Positions 16,214 to 24,786 of a stretch of DNA of 42,597 nucleotides are shown here, one piece after another; position 1 is the stretch's first letter; every line of letters begins with the position of its first letter. The notes under the pieces are model-generated. The model saw nothing but the letters and a program-made list of their open reading frames with translations, searched no databases and was not told the DNA's origin. Source of the DNA: an uncultured Eubacteriales bacterium (GTDB taxonomy: Bacteria; Bacillota; Clostridia; Lachnospirales; Anaerotignaceae); contig CATJUP010000112.1 in the NCBI GenBank assembly GCA_949743655.1, positions 1 through 42,597 of the forward strand. Direction: 5' to 3'. Made by a program: the position numbers and the translations under genes.

Positions 16214-17102
16214 AATTGCTAATACATGAATTTATCGTATTGTTAATATGTTTATTTAAGTCAATTTCAACTAACGCTTCTTGGTATATATTAATAAAAT
16301 CGTTAAAAGTTACACAAAACGGTAAGATTTTAAACCAAAAATCACCTCCAATTAAAAACATAGATGGATAGTTAATATGTTTTTTAATAGCTCCTGTCCA
16401 ATTATTTCCTTCTCCGTCTTTGTTGTATAGTGTGGCAAAATAAGCATTGCAGTTTTCAATCCCCATACCAACATAAATTGTTAAAAGTTTTTCAACATTT
16501 GCTGGAGCGTTTGAGCTATCAAGGTTTCCACCAGCCTTTAACTCAATAATATTCCAATTTCTACCATCAAAAAACGCTAAATCAACAGGTTTTATGTGAA
16601 TTTGGGTAGTTTTATATTTTGATGATAAAGGAAGTAAAAATTTTTTAATTGTTCCATTTGTAACACGACTTTCAATTCTGTTTTTACCATTTCCATAAGC
16701 TGTGTTGTTTGCTCTAAAAGCTGATATTTCTCCTCTTAGATTTCCATTATCCGTATCAACATCGGTTATAATAATTTGACCATTGATTTTATTTGGATTT
16801 ATGTTATGTACTAAATTTCTTGGATTGACTATATTTGGAACATTTTGAGCGCCGAAGGTTAGTCTTGCGATTCTTTTAGCACATGTTTCTATAGCAAAAC
16901 CGATTTTTGATTCAAAACTGCTTACAAAAACCATATTAGCTACAGTACATTTGTCCATTTGGTTTAATAAAAAATTATTAGCTTTCTGAGTGTAGTTATA
17001 AGCAAAATCAGACTCAATTAAATATATAACTTTTGTAAATTCTTCAACTATTATTTTTTTAATTTCTTCTTTAAATAAATTTTCTGTTTTATTAATTTTC
17101 AT
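16212..17102 (-). CDS. Type II restriction endonuclease, PD-(D/E)XK fold
   Basis: A 296-residue protein. A PD-(D/E)XK core is visible: Asp174 in KPVDLAFFDG, then Glu187-Leu188-Lys189 in WNIIELKAGG. The C-terminal part carries SMFLIGGDFWFKI, which together with the ELKAGG context resembles the TdeIII-type endonuclease family; this family call is from memory and tentative. The gene is cotranslated with the controller (ATGA overlap at its start) and converges on the adenine methylase. Because the paired methylase is an adenine methylase, the site should contain an A. Very AT-rich with TTA/ATT codons, suggesting lateral acquisition. Confidence 0.8.
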   Translation of the reverse strand: MKINKTENLFKEEIKKIIVEEFTKVIYLIESDFAYNYTQKANNFLLNQMDKCTVANMVFVSSFESKIGFAIETCAKRIARLTFGAQNVPNIVNPRNLVHNINPNKINGQIIITDVDTDNGNLRGEISAFRANNTAYGNGKNRIESRVTNGTIKKFLLPLSSKYKTTQIHIKPVDLAFFDGRNWNIIELKAGGNLDSSNAPANVEKLLTIYVGMGIENCNAYFATLYNKDGEGNNWTGAIKKHINYPSMFLIGGDFWFKILPFCVTFNDFINIYQEALVEIDLNKHINNTINSCISN

Positions 17103-17317
17103 TGACTGTTCTCCTCAATAAACATTTTATATGTATCCACACCAAGAGCGTCAGATATTTTTTGAATATTATATAAAGATATACTTCTTTGAAATCTTTC
17201 AATATCACTTATATATGTACGGTGAAGACCGCACATCTCGGCGAATTTTTCTTGAGATACGCCGAGCTCTCTTCTATATTTTTTTAGATTAGTTCCAAAA
17301 ATTTTTACAATATCCAT
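17099..17317 (-). CDS. Restriction-modification controller (C) protein, XRE-type HTH
   Basis: A 72-residue helix-turn-helix protein with GVSQEKFAEMCGLHRTYISD (about 19-38) as the HTH. Length and position are those of C proteins, which bind a C-box before their own promoter, delaying endonuclease synthesis until the methylase has protected the DNA. Frame extends to 17383, but GGAGG lies nine bases before the ATG at 17317, making that the start. Its stop overlaps the endonuclease ATG by four bases. The C-R pair converging on M is the arrangement known from Esp1396I. A promoter overlapping a short AGA/TCT dyad is seen at 17352-17383. Confidence 0.85.
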   Translation of the reverse strand: MDIVKIFGTNLKKYRRELGVSQEKFAEMCGLHRTYISDIERFQRSISLYNIQKISDALGVDTYKMFIEENSQ

Positions 17318-17351
17318 ATATTTGTACCTCCAGATTGATATAAATGATTTT

Positions 17352-17383
17352 ATATATAATTCAGACAAAAAATCTACATACAA
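17352..17383 (-). promoter_or_regulatory. Candidate promoter and C-box of the controller-endonuclease operon
   Basis: On the minus strand TTGTAT (17383-17378) is followed about 20 bases later by TATATA (17357-17352). Between them lies an AGA-N7-TCT dyad. C-boxes normally overlap such promoters, but the symmetry is short, so this is a candidate only. Confidence 0.3.
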
Positions 17384-17422
17384 TAAGTTTACAAATTGAT
17401 TTTAAAAACTATGGTTTTTCTA

Positions 17423-17451
17423 TTGAATATTTTTATTTTTTCTATTAAAAT
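17423..17451 (+). promoter_or_regulatory. Promoter for DUF4321-maf
   Basis: TTGAAT (17423-17428), 17-base spacer, TAAAAT (17446-17451), with AGGAG shortly before the ATG at 17493. Confidence 0.6.
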
Positions 17452-17492
17452 ATAATTAATAAATTACTAATTGCTTAGGAGAAATTAGTTTT

Positions 17493-17756
17493 ATGAGAAA
17501 ACCACAGAATAATAACGCTTTTACACTTTGCTTAACTCTTGCTTTGGGTATTATTATAGGCGGTTTTGCGGGGGACTTTTTTGTGTCAGTGTTTCCTTAT
17601 TTTAAATGGCTAGGATATGGCAAGCAATTTGGTCTTACATCGCCTTTGGTTATTGATTTGGGTGTTATTATGTTTCAGTTTGCGTTTAGTGTAAAAATGA
17701 CTGTGGCGGGGCTTATAGGGCTTTTTATATCAGCTTTAATATATAAATTTTTATAA
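17493..17756 (+). CDS. DUF4321 small membrane protein
   Basis: An 87-residue protein with two membrane helices (about 10-30 and 56-85) separated by a loop with FPYFKWLGYGKQFGL. It matches the DUF4321 family, which in Clostridia is commonly found before maf and the mre genes, as here. Function is unknown; linkage suggests envelope or cell-shape work. The maf gene starts 32 bases downstream and both likely share the promoter at 17423-17451. Confidence 0.82.
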   Translation: MRKPQNNNAFTLCLTLALGIIIGGFAGDFFVSVFPYFKWLGYGKQFGLTSPLVIDLGVIMFQFAFSVKMTVAGLIGLFISALIYKFL

Positions 17757-17788
17757 CCTCTATATAAATAAATAAGGAGACGGTATTT

Positions 17789-18385
17789 ATGCGTAAAATA
17801 ATTCTTGCTTCACAATCACCAAGAAGGCGAGAAATTCTCGAAAGGTTAAAATTGCCTTTTGAAGTAATTCCAAGTGACGCGTCAGAAGATATTGAGATTG
17901 AACAGTCACCATATGAATGGGTAAAAACGCTTTCACACAGAAAAGCGCTTGCTGTTTTAGATAAAGTTGAATGTCAGGCTGTTATAATAGGGGCAGATAC
18001 AGTTGTTACATATTTGGGGAAAATATTAAATAAACCTAAAACTTATGATGAGGCGGCATCAATGCTACGTGTTTTAAGCGGAAAAAGTCATACAGTTTAT
18101 ACTGGTATAACATTGTTGTTTGTTGAAGAAAATGGTGAGACAAGCTGCGAGACATATGTTGACGCTACTGAGGTTTGTTTTAATCCAATATCTACAGATG
18201 AAATCGAAAAATATTTGAGTACAGGAGAATATTCTGATAAAGCCGGAGGATATGCTATTCAAGGTTTTGCGTCAATATTTATAGACTATATAAAAGGAAG
18301 ACATGATACAGTTATAGGACTTCCAGTATCAATACTTTATAAGGCATTAAAAAATCATGGCATAGACATAAAAGATTTTTGGTAA
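17789..18385 (+). CDS. maf: Maf family nucleoside triphosphate pyrophosphatase
   Basis: Hydrolyses non-canonical or modified nucleotides such as dTTP/UTP analogues in characterised relatives; historically named septum formation inhibitor. The 198 residues show ILASQSPRRREIL at the N-terminus, the VIIGADTVV motif (about 66-74), LSGKSHTVYTG and the C-terminal DKAGGYAIQG and VIGLPVS segments. Normal length. GGAG lies just upstream. It is followed by a terminator (18413-18447), so the mre genes are transcribed separately from a promoter at 18806. Confidence 0.95.
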   Translation: MRKIILASQSPRRREILERLKLPFEVIPSDASEDIEIEQSPYEWVKTLSHRKALAVLDKVECQAVIIGADTVVTYLGKILNKPKTYDEAASMLRVLSGKSHTVYTGITLLFVEENGETSCETYVDATEVCFNPISTDEIEKYLSTGEYSDKAGGYAIQGFASIFIDYIKGRHDTVIGLPVSILYKALKNHGIDIKDFW

Positions 18386-18412
18386 TAAATTTAAGACATA
18401 AATATGAGACAT

Positions 18413-18447
18413 AAGCACGGAAAACCTAAAATTTTTCGTGCTTTTAT
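18413..18447 (+). terminator. Terminator after maf
   Basis: AAGCACGGAAAA pairs with TTTTTCGTGCTT (one G-T pair) around seven bases, followed by TTATTATTG. Confidence 0.8.
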
Positions 18448-18805
18448 TATTGTTTGTATAATTAAATTTTTCTCTTTTTATTTTTACTCCAACATAAAAT
18501 GGCTTAAATATACAGTACATTTCAAATTTTATTCATTATGAATACTTTACCAAAAATAAATTTAGTTTTTTAATATCAAATATAAAAATAGCTTAATAAT
18601 GAGTTTTTATTAATGTTTTTTGTGTTTTTGGGGAAAATAAGAAAACATATTCAAGTGCATAAATGGTTTAATATGTTATGGTAAGTTTAGGCATATGCAG
18701 AAGAGCAAATGTTTTGTAAATTTTAATAAAGTTTTAAATATTTTAACAGTTAATGTACAAAATATTAATTTACATTTAATCTTTTGTTTCATAATGTTAT
18801 GGCTA
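18448..18805. other. AT-rich gene-free stretch before mreB
   Basis: The gap between maf and mreB is 530 bases. Apart from the maf terminator at its left end and the mreB promoter at its right end, no coding frame, RNA gene, palindrome or repeat could be made out here. Confidence 0.5.
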
Positions 18806-18834
18806 TTGAAAAATAATATTTTAGGAGTTATTAT
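18806..18834 (+). promoter_or_regulatory. Promoter for the mreBCD-PBP2 operon
   Basis: TTGAAA (18806-18811), 17-base spacer, TATTAT (18829-18834). The leader to the mreB ATG is about 75 bases and ends with an AGGAGG box. Confidence 0.5.
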
Positions 18835-18915
18835 ATTAACATATGATATTTTGGAATATTTATGAATTTATCACCGTATTAATGTTAGTTTTGCGGTTTA
18901 CAGGAGGAATATATA

Positions 18916-19944
18916 ATGTTTTCACGTGATATGGGAATAGATTTGGGTACGGCTAATACGCTTGTTTATGTAAAAGGTAAAGGAATAGTTGTAAATGAGC
19001 CGTCAGTTGTAGCTATAAATACATCTACAAAAGAGGTATTGGCGGTAGGCAATGAGGCTAAAGAAATGATAGGTCGTACACCGGGAAATATTGTGGCTAT
19101 ACGTCCTATGAGAGATGGTGTTATAGCTGATTTTGATATTACACAAGCTATGCTTAGGTATTTTATAGAAAAGGCATACACTCGCTCTGTTTTGGGTCCT
19201 AAACCGAGAGTTATAATATGTGTACCTTCAGGGGTGACAGAAGTAGAAAAAAGAGCTGTTCTTGAGGCATCAGTAGCGGCTGGAGCCAAAAGCAACGACA
19301 CATATCTTATAGAAGAACCTATGTCGGCATCTATAGGTGCTGGTTTGCCTGTTGAGGAGCCAACAGGCAGTATGGTTGTGGATATTGGCGGCGGAACAAG
19401 CGAGGTAGCTGTAATATCACTTGGCGGTATAGTTACAAGCAATTCTTTGCGTGTTGCCGGCGATGAGATAGACTCTTATATAATAGCTTATATAAAAAGA
19501 GAGTATAGTTTGGCTATAGGTGAAAGAACAGCCGAGGAGATAAAAATAAAAATAGGCTGTGCTTTTCCTAAGCCTAAAGAGGAGTCGATGGAAATAAGAG
19601 GACGCGACCTTGTAAGTGGTTTGCCTAAAACAATAACTATTACGTCTAATGAGGTACTTACAGCTATATCAGAGCCTATAACGGCTATAGTAGACTGTAT
19701 AAAGCAAACACTTGAGGCAACTCCTCCAGAACTTGCCGCCGATGTTATGGAATTTGGTATTACTCTTACTGGAGGGGGCGCGCTTTTGTCGGGTTTTGAT
19801 AAACTTATAAGCAATGAGACAGGAATGCCTGTTAATATAGCAAATGAACCTTTAAATTGTGTTGTTATTGGTACAGGTACTGTTTTAGAGCATATAGACA
19901 CACTGCGCAAAGTTCTTGTTTCGCCAAAAAAACTTAGAATGTGA
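18916..19944 (+). CDS. mreB: Rod-shape determining protein MreB (actin homologue)
   Basis: Membrane-associated filaments that organise lateral wall synthesis. The 342 residues carry the actin-fold motifs: phosphate 1 [17 protein letters not shown] (5-21), [19 protein letters not shown] (about 154-172) for phosphate 2, and [15 protein letters not shown] (about 290-304) for the adenosine pocket. Length is typical. It heads the mreB-mreC-mreD-PBP2 operon, with mreC starting 16 bases after its stop. An AGGAGG box supports the start. Confidence 0.97.
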   Translation: MFSRDMGIDLGTANTLVYVKGKGIVVNEPSVVAINTSTKEVLAVGNEAKEMIGRTPGNIVAIRPMRDGVIADFDITQAMLRYFIEKAYTRSVLGPKPRVIICVPSGVTEVEKRAVLEASVAAGAKSNDTYLIEEPMSASIGAGLPVEEPTGSMVVDIGGGTSEVAVISLGGIVTSNSLRVAGDEIDSYIIAYIKREYSLAIGERTAEEIKIKIGCAFPKPKEESMEIRGRDLVSGLPKTITITSNEVLTAISEPITAIVDCIKQTLEATPPELAADVMEFGITLTGGGALLSGFDKLISNETGMPVNIANEPLNCVVIGTGTVLEHIDTLRKVLVSPKKLRM

Positions 19945-19960
19945 CAAGGAGAGCTGAACA

Positions 19961-20821
19961 TTGAAGTTTTTTAATACTTATAAAAAACAAATACTTCGTT
20001 TAGTAATAATTTTTCTTGTTCTTCTTATACTTTTTACAGCAGGCAGAAAAAAAAGAGCAACACCTATTGATAATGCTCTCAGTTTTGTTGTAGCTCCAGC
20101 ACAAGATATATCCACAACTATAAGCTCATGGGTTTTAAATAAGGTATCAGCTTTAAAAGATGATACAGATTTGGCGGCTGAAAACAGTGAACTTAAAGCT
20201 AAAATTGAAATTTTAGAGGCTGAAAACAAGCGTCTTTCAATGTATGAGGAAGAGAATAAACGCCTTTCAGCACTTCTTGATGTATCACAAAAATATCCTG
20301 ATTATGAAACGACAGGCGTTGATATTATAGCTAAAGACCCTGGTAATTGGTATTTAACATTTACAATAAATAAAGGTACAAGACAAGGGCTAAAACCAGA
20401 CATGGCGCTTACAGACGCTGGTGGTCTTGTAGGCAGAATAACTGAGTGTGGATATTTATACTCAAAAGTTGAGTCTATATTAGACAGCAGAAGTTCGGTG
20501 TCGGCAATGAGCCTTAGGACAGGCGATTTAGGTGTTGTTAAAGGTGATTATACACTTATGAATGACGGATTATGCAAAATGGAGTATATAGACTCCGAAA
20601 GTGAGATAATGAAAGGTGACGAAATTGTAACTTCTTATTTAAGCGGTATATATCCCTCGGGAATAACAGTGGGGTATGTAAAAGAGGTTGTGACGGATGA
20701 GAATGGTCTTACAAAGTATGCTGTAATAGAGCCTGCTGTTGACTTTAAGCATATATCAACACTGCTTGTTATAACAGACGGATTTTCTGACGCAAAAAGT
20801 GGGGAGGAAAATGAGAATTGA
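19961..20821 (+). CDS. mreC: Rod-shape determining protein MreC
   Basis: A bitopic membrane protein of 286 residues. A cytoplasmic basic N-terminus and one helix (about 11-26) are followed by a coiled coil (about 60-100, ENSELKAKIEILEAENKRL) and the extracellular beta-barrel domain with DPGNWYLTFTINKGTRQGL and DSRSSVSAMSLRTGDLGVVKG. It links MreB to PBP2 and RodA. The start is a TTG behind AAGGAGAG. Its stop overlaps the TTG start of mreD (TTGA), indicating coupled translation. Confidence 0.93.
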   Translation: MKFFNTYKKQILRLVIIFLVLLILFTAGRKKRATPIDNALSFVVAPAQDISTTISSWVLNKVSALKDDTDLAAENSELKAKIEILEAENKRLSMYEEENKRLSALLDVSQKYPDYETTGVDIIAKDPGNWYLTFTINKGTRQGLKPDMALTDAGGLVGRITECGYLYSKVESILDSRSSVSAMSLRTGDLGVVKGDYTLMNDGLCKMEYIDSESEIMKGDEIVTSYLSGIYPSGITVGYVKEVVTDENGLTKYAVIEPAVDFKHISTLLVITDGFSDAKSGEENEN

Positions 20822-21342
20822 AAAGAAAAATAGTGATGTTTATAATACTTATTATAAATATAGTACTTCAAAGCACTGTTTTTCAGTTTATAAGAGTAAA
20901 TTATATAATACCTAACACAGCTATAGTTATAACTGTGTCAATGGCGCTTTTAAGGGGAAGGGCAGAAGGCTGTTTAATAGGATTTACTGCTGGTTTTTTA
21001 CAAGATATATTTTTTGGTTTTTCATTAGGGTATTATGCTCTTTTAGGTACAATTATGGGGTATTTTGTTGGGCGGTTTAACCATAATTATTATAGAGAGA
21101 ATTATGCTTTGCCTTTGTTTTTGTGTTTTTTAGGTACTATTATATACGAAAGCGCCGTGTTTTTTACTGGTCCATTTTTTGCGGGATACCTTAACTACAT
21201 GTATTTTTTCGCTAAAATAATATTTCCAGAGGCAGTATATACGGCGGCTGTGTCAATAATAATATACAGAATACTTTTTTCGGTAAACGAGCGTATAGAG
21301 AGTTCTGAAAAATATAAACGCAAACTGTTTAGCATAAAATGA
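20818..21342 (+). CDS. mreD: Rod-shape determining protein MreD
   Basis: A 174-residue integral membrane protein with about five or six helices. The RGRAEGCLIGFTAGFLQDIFFGFSLGYYALLGTIMG region (from about residue 42) carries the Gly/Asp pattern typical of MreD, followed by GRFNHNYYRENYALPL. It starts on a TTG overlapping the mreC stop by four bases, and PBP2 begins 22 bases after it. Acts with MreC in the elongasome. Confidence 0.92.
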   Translation: MKRKIVMFIILIINIVLQSTVFQFIRVNYIIPNTAIVITVSMALLRGRAEGCLIGFTAGFLQDIFFGFSLGYYALLGTIMGYFVGRFNHNYYRENYALPLFLCFLGTIIYESAVFFTGPFFAGYLNYMYFFAKIIFPEAVYTAAVSIIIYRILFSVNERIESSEKYKRKLFSIK

Positions 21343-21363
21343 GAAATTATATGGAGATAAGAT

Positions 21364-24153
21364 ATGAAAAGTTTTTTTGAGAGAGTAAAAGACGTTGTTA
21401 CAAGCCGTATATTTATTATGTCAACAGGTGTGTTTATATTGTTTGCTGCTATATCAGTAAGACTTTTTTCATTGCAAATTGTAAAGGGCGAGACATATCA
21501 ACAAGAGCTTAAAACAAGCATAATGCAAAAAATATCAATACCAGCGTCAAGGGGAATGATATATGACAGATATGGAAGACCTTTAGCTATAAATGAAGCC
21601 GCTTTCTCTATAAAATATGATGACAGTGTTACAGCGCCATTATCAAATAGAACACAAACAGCGCTTGATTTTGTTTACTCAAGAGGACAAGACATATATG
21701 ATAATTTACTTATAACTGACTCGATGCCAAAAAAATTTAAATTTTCATGGTCTGATGACGAGAAGAGATGGAAACAAAGTATAGGTCTTAGGTCTAAACA
21801 GCTTAAATATTCTGCTGATGAGACATATGATTATTTAATTGAAAAATATAATATACCTATGGGACTTAGCAAAGAGGATGAGAGAAAACTTATAAACATT
21901 TTAATAAACTGCTCGGACAAAAACTTAATGATACTTTCGTTAATAGATATACTTGACAAAAATGGTGAAACAATAATTGATGATATTCCAATATCTCAAA
22001 CACAGCCTTATGAGTTTTTGTTTGACGGAAGTGACACTAAAGAGTTTGAATGGAAAAAAAGCGTTGGAATGAAAGAAGAGCAATATGAACTTAACGCTGA
22101 AGAGACATTAAAATACTTAGTTGAATTTTTTGATGTGCCAGATAATATATCAGACGAATTAAAAAGAAAAGTTGTGGCTATACGCTACTCACTTTATTTA
22201 ATGCGTTACAGAAAGTATCAGCCTATAACAGTGGCTATAAACATAAAAGACGAGACAGTGGCAGCAGTAGAGGAGAGCAATAATAAATTTCCTGGGGTTA
22301 CTATATATACCGACTCGCTTAGGGATTACCCTGACGGCAAGTATTTTTCAAATATAATAGGATATATAGGCAGAATAACAGACACAGAATATGAAAATTA
22401 TGCTGAACATGGTTATTCACAAAATGACATAATAGGTAAAAATGGTATTGAGTCTATATATGAACTGGAGCTTAGAGGAGCTGATGGACAAAGTCTTGTG
22501 GAAGTTGATGCGTCTGGAAGGCGAATAAATACAATAGAAACGCAAGCGCCTGTTTCAGGAAGTAACATATTTCTTACTATAGACAAAAAATTGCAAAAAG
22601 CAGCTTATGATTATTTGGAAGCCGCTTTAGCTGATACAATTATAAGTAAACTTACATCAAAAGACCCAAAGGACTTGCCTATAACACAAAAAGAGCTTTT
22701 CTCATCAATGATAAACTGTAACTCAATATCGGTTAAAAAAATATTTAATACAAACAAAGAAATATCGCAATATATAAAAAATATTGTGCTCGAAAATTAT
22801 CCTAATTTAGATTTAGCCGAAAAAGACGCTTTGGATAAAGCTAAATTTATAATAACATCGGCTATAGAAGATGGTACTATTACAAATAGGGATATGGTGT
22901 TATTACTTATTGAGCAGGAAATAATAACGGCTGATGATGAGTATAAAGAAAAAATAGAGTCAGGTCGTGTAACACCTCTTTCTGTAATAATAGAAAAACT
23001 TAGAAGCTGCGAGCTTCATCCATATCAAACAAATCTTGACCCATGTACTGGCTCGGTTGTAGTGTCAAATGTAAATACAGGAGAGGTATTGGCACTTGTA
23101 ACATATCCTTCTTACGATAACAGCAGACTTGTTAATAATTTTGACTCAGAATATTACAATCAGCTTATAAACGACCCTACATCGCCGCTTGTAAACAGAC
23201 CTTTGAAGCAAAAAAAGGCGCCAGGCTCAACTTTTAAAATGGTTACATCAATAGCAGGTCTTGAGACAGGCGTTATAAAACCGTCTACAATTATAAGAGA
23301 TTTAGGACAGTACACAAAAGCGGGAAGTCCTTATCCTAAGTGCTGGATATATCCTGGCGGTACTCATAGAGACATTAATGTGTCTCATGCGCTTGAGGTT
23401 TCATGTAATTACTTTTTTTATGAAACATCTTTTAGATTGGGTAATAGTCAAGAAAATTCGACATTAGAGGGAATAGAGACACTTAAAAAATATATGAGAG
23501 CGTTTGGTCTTGACAGTGTTACAGGTATAGAGCTTGGTGAAGCAGAGCCAAATATAGCCTCGCCTGAATATAAAGAGGCATCTATAAAATGGCAAAATCC
23601 AGATGCTACAACAAGCCAAACAGCGTGGAATGACGGCGACACAATAAGAGCCGCTATAGGTCAATCTGTAAACAACTATACAGCGGCTGTATTAGCTAAA
23701 TATATATCAACATTGGCTAATGGGGGTACAAGATACACATTTCATGTTATAGACAAAGTTGAAAGTGCTAATGGCAAGGTTATTGAGAAAAAACTTCCTG
23801 TTGTTGAGGAAAAATTAGATATAGCGCAAGAAAACTTAGACGCTGTTTATGAGGGTATGTTGCTTGTTACAAGCGGTGAGAGAGGCTCGTTAAGGCGGGT
23901 TTTTAAAGATTTTCCTGTTAAAGTGGCGGCTAAGTCTGGTACGGCGGAAGAAAATAAGTCAAGAAGCTCTCACTCAAATTTTGTGTGTTTTGCACCTTAC
24001 GACCAGCCGCAAATAGCTATAGCTATAATGATACCTTTCGGTGAGTCATCAACATCGGCGGCGGCTGTTGTAGGAAGAAATATTGTTGGGGAGTACATGG
24101 GGCTTAATTATGAGCCTGAAAACAGCTATATGAATATTGAGTTGGCAGAGTAG
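21364..24153 (+). CDS. mrdA: Class B penicillin-binding protein 2 (elongation transpeptidase), enlarged
   Basis: The wall-crosslinking partner of RodA. One N-terminal membrane helix (about 17-38), then the dimerisation domain beginning SIPASRGMIYDRYGRPLA. The catalytic motifs are Ser622-Thr-Phe-Lys625 (GSTFK), Ser680-Cys-Asn682 and Lys857-Ser-Gly859 (KSGTAEE). At 929 residues it is well above the usual 600-750. Two insertions explain this. Residues about 125-179 and 217-273 are related copies of one module (W136/W230, SIGL/SVGM, ADETYDYLIE/AEETLKYLVE). A second, helical insert of about 140 residues (420-558) lies between the DKKLQKAAYDYLE helix and the CTGSVVVSNVNTGEVLAL strand. It is last in the mre operon. 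Confidence 0.94.
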   Translation: MKSFFERVKDVVTSRIFIMSTGVFILFAAISVRLFSLQIVKGETYQQELKTSIMQKISIPASRGMIYDRYGRPLAINEAAFSIKYDDSVTAPLSNRTQTALDFVYSRGQDIYDNLLITDSMPKKFKFSWSDDEKRWKQSIGLRSKQLKYSADETYDYLIEKYNIPMGLSKEDERKLINILINCSDKNLMILSLIDILDKNGETIIDDIPISQTQPYEFLFDGSDTKEFEWKKSVGMKEEQYELNAEETLKYLVEFFDVPDNISDELKRKVVAIRYSLYLMRYRKYQPITVAINIKDETVAAVEESNNKFPGVTIYTDSLRDYPDGKYFSNIIGYIGRITDTEYENYAEHGYSQNDIIGKNGIESIYELELRGADGQSLVEVDASGRRINTIETQAPVSGSNIFLTIDKKLQKAAYDYLEAALADTIISKLTSKDPKDLPITQKELFSSMINCNSISVKKIFNTNKEISQYIKNIVLENYPNLDLAEKDALDKAKFIITSAIEDGTITNRDMVLLLIEQEIITADDEYKEKIESGRVTPLSVIIEKLRSCELHPYQTNLDPCTGSVVVSNVNTGEVLALVTYPSYDNSRLVNNFDSEYYNQLINDPTSPLVNRPLKQKKAPGSTFKMVTSIAGLETGVIKPSTIIRDLGQYTKAGSPYPKCWIYPGGTHRDINVSHALEVSCNYFFYETSFRLGNSQENSTLEGIETLKKYMRAFGLDSVTGIELGEAEPNIASPEYKEASIKWQNPDATTSQTAWNDGDTIRAAIGQSVNNYTAAVLAKYISTLANGGTRYTFHVIDKVESANGKVIEKKLPVVEEKLDIAQENLDAVYEGMLLVTSGERGSLRRVFKDFPVKVAAKSGTAEENKSRSSHSNFVCFAPYDQPQIAIAIMIPFGESSTSAAAVVGRNIVGEYMGLNYEPENSYMNIELAE

Positions 24154-24243
24154 AATTATGTGCTAATGCCCAAACGTGGCAAAAGCTATTATGTTTGGAC
24201 AAAGCCCAGTGTTTAAACATTTTTATTTAATGGAGGAGCTTAA

Positions 24244-24786
24244 ATGATTACATTTGTAACCGGAAATGAAAAACCAAAAGCAAACGATATTAATGCTGAC
24301 GATGAAATAGACGAGATTGGATTGAGTCAAAAAGGTCAGCCAGTTGAAAAAATTATTGAACAGGCAGAAGCTGAGGCAGAGTTAAAAGCAGATACATCTA
24401 AAAAAGAAGTAGAAAGTAAAATAGAAAATATTGTTGAAAACAGTTTTTCTATAGATAGGCACACAACAAAATTTCATAAAGGAAATTTAAGAAATGGTAT
24501 GTCAATAGAATTTGACGGAAGTATAGTTATATTAGGTGATGTAAACCCAGGAGCTGAAGTAAGAGCTACTGGCAATATACTTATATTAGGTGCTCTTAAA
24601 GGTGTAGTTCACGCAGGATGTAAAGGAGACAGCAACGCTTTTGTTTTTGCACTTAGCCTTGTGCCTGTTCAACTTAGAATAGGTGGAATAATAACCCGTT
24701 TCCCTGATGGCGATTCAAAAACAAACCGAAAACCAGAATATGCTTATGTTGAGGACGGAAAAATATATGTATCCGAGTTTCAATAA
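24244..24786 (+). CDS. minC: Septum site-determining protein MinC, C-terminal domain only
   Basis: The C-terminal beta-helix domain is clear from about residue 75 to 180: KGNLRNGMSIEFDGSIVILGDVNPGAEVRATGNILILGALKGVVHAG, then the LRIGGIITRFPDG edge. It dimerises and binds MinD in characterised MinC. The N-terminal FtsZ-inhibiting domain is missing: residues 1-70 are a charged, Glu/Lys/Ala-rich segment (KIIEQAEAEAELKA) without its fold. Only 90 bases separate the start from PBP2, so no lost upstream domain is possible by frameshift. GGAGG supports the ATG. A weak 6-bp hairpin (CCAAAC/GTTTGG, 24170-24198) lies before it. Confidence 0.88.
   Translation: MITFVTGNEKPKANDINADDEIDEIGLSQKGQPVEKIIEQAEAEAELKADTSKKEVESKIENIVENSFSIDRHTTKFHKGNLRNGMSIEFDGSIVILGDVNPGAEVRATGNILILGALKGVVHAGCKGDSNAFVFALSLVPVQLRIGGIITRFPDGDSKTNRKPEYAYVEDGKIYVSEFQ

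Noticed and set aside
16212-17102. Assigning GATC specificity to the endonuclease
   Set aside because: The GATC depletion is suggestive, but the protein resembles a TdeIII-type family rather than known GATC cutters, so the link is left as a hypothesis in the findings.
17318-17383. Longer controller protein starting at 17383
   Set aside because: The extension overlaps the candidate promoter; GGAGG precedes the ATG at 17317, which gives the usual C-protein size.
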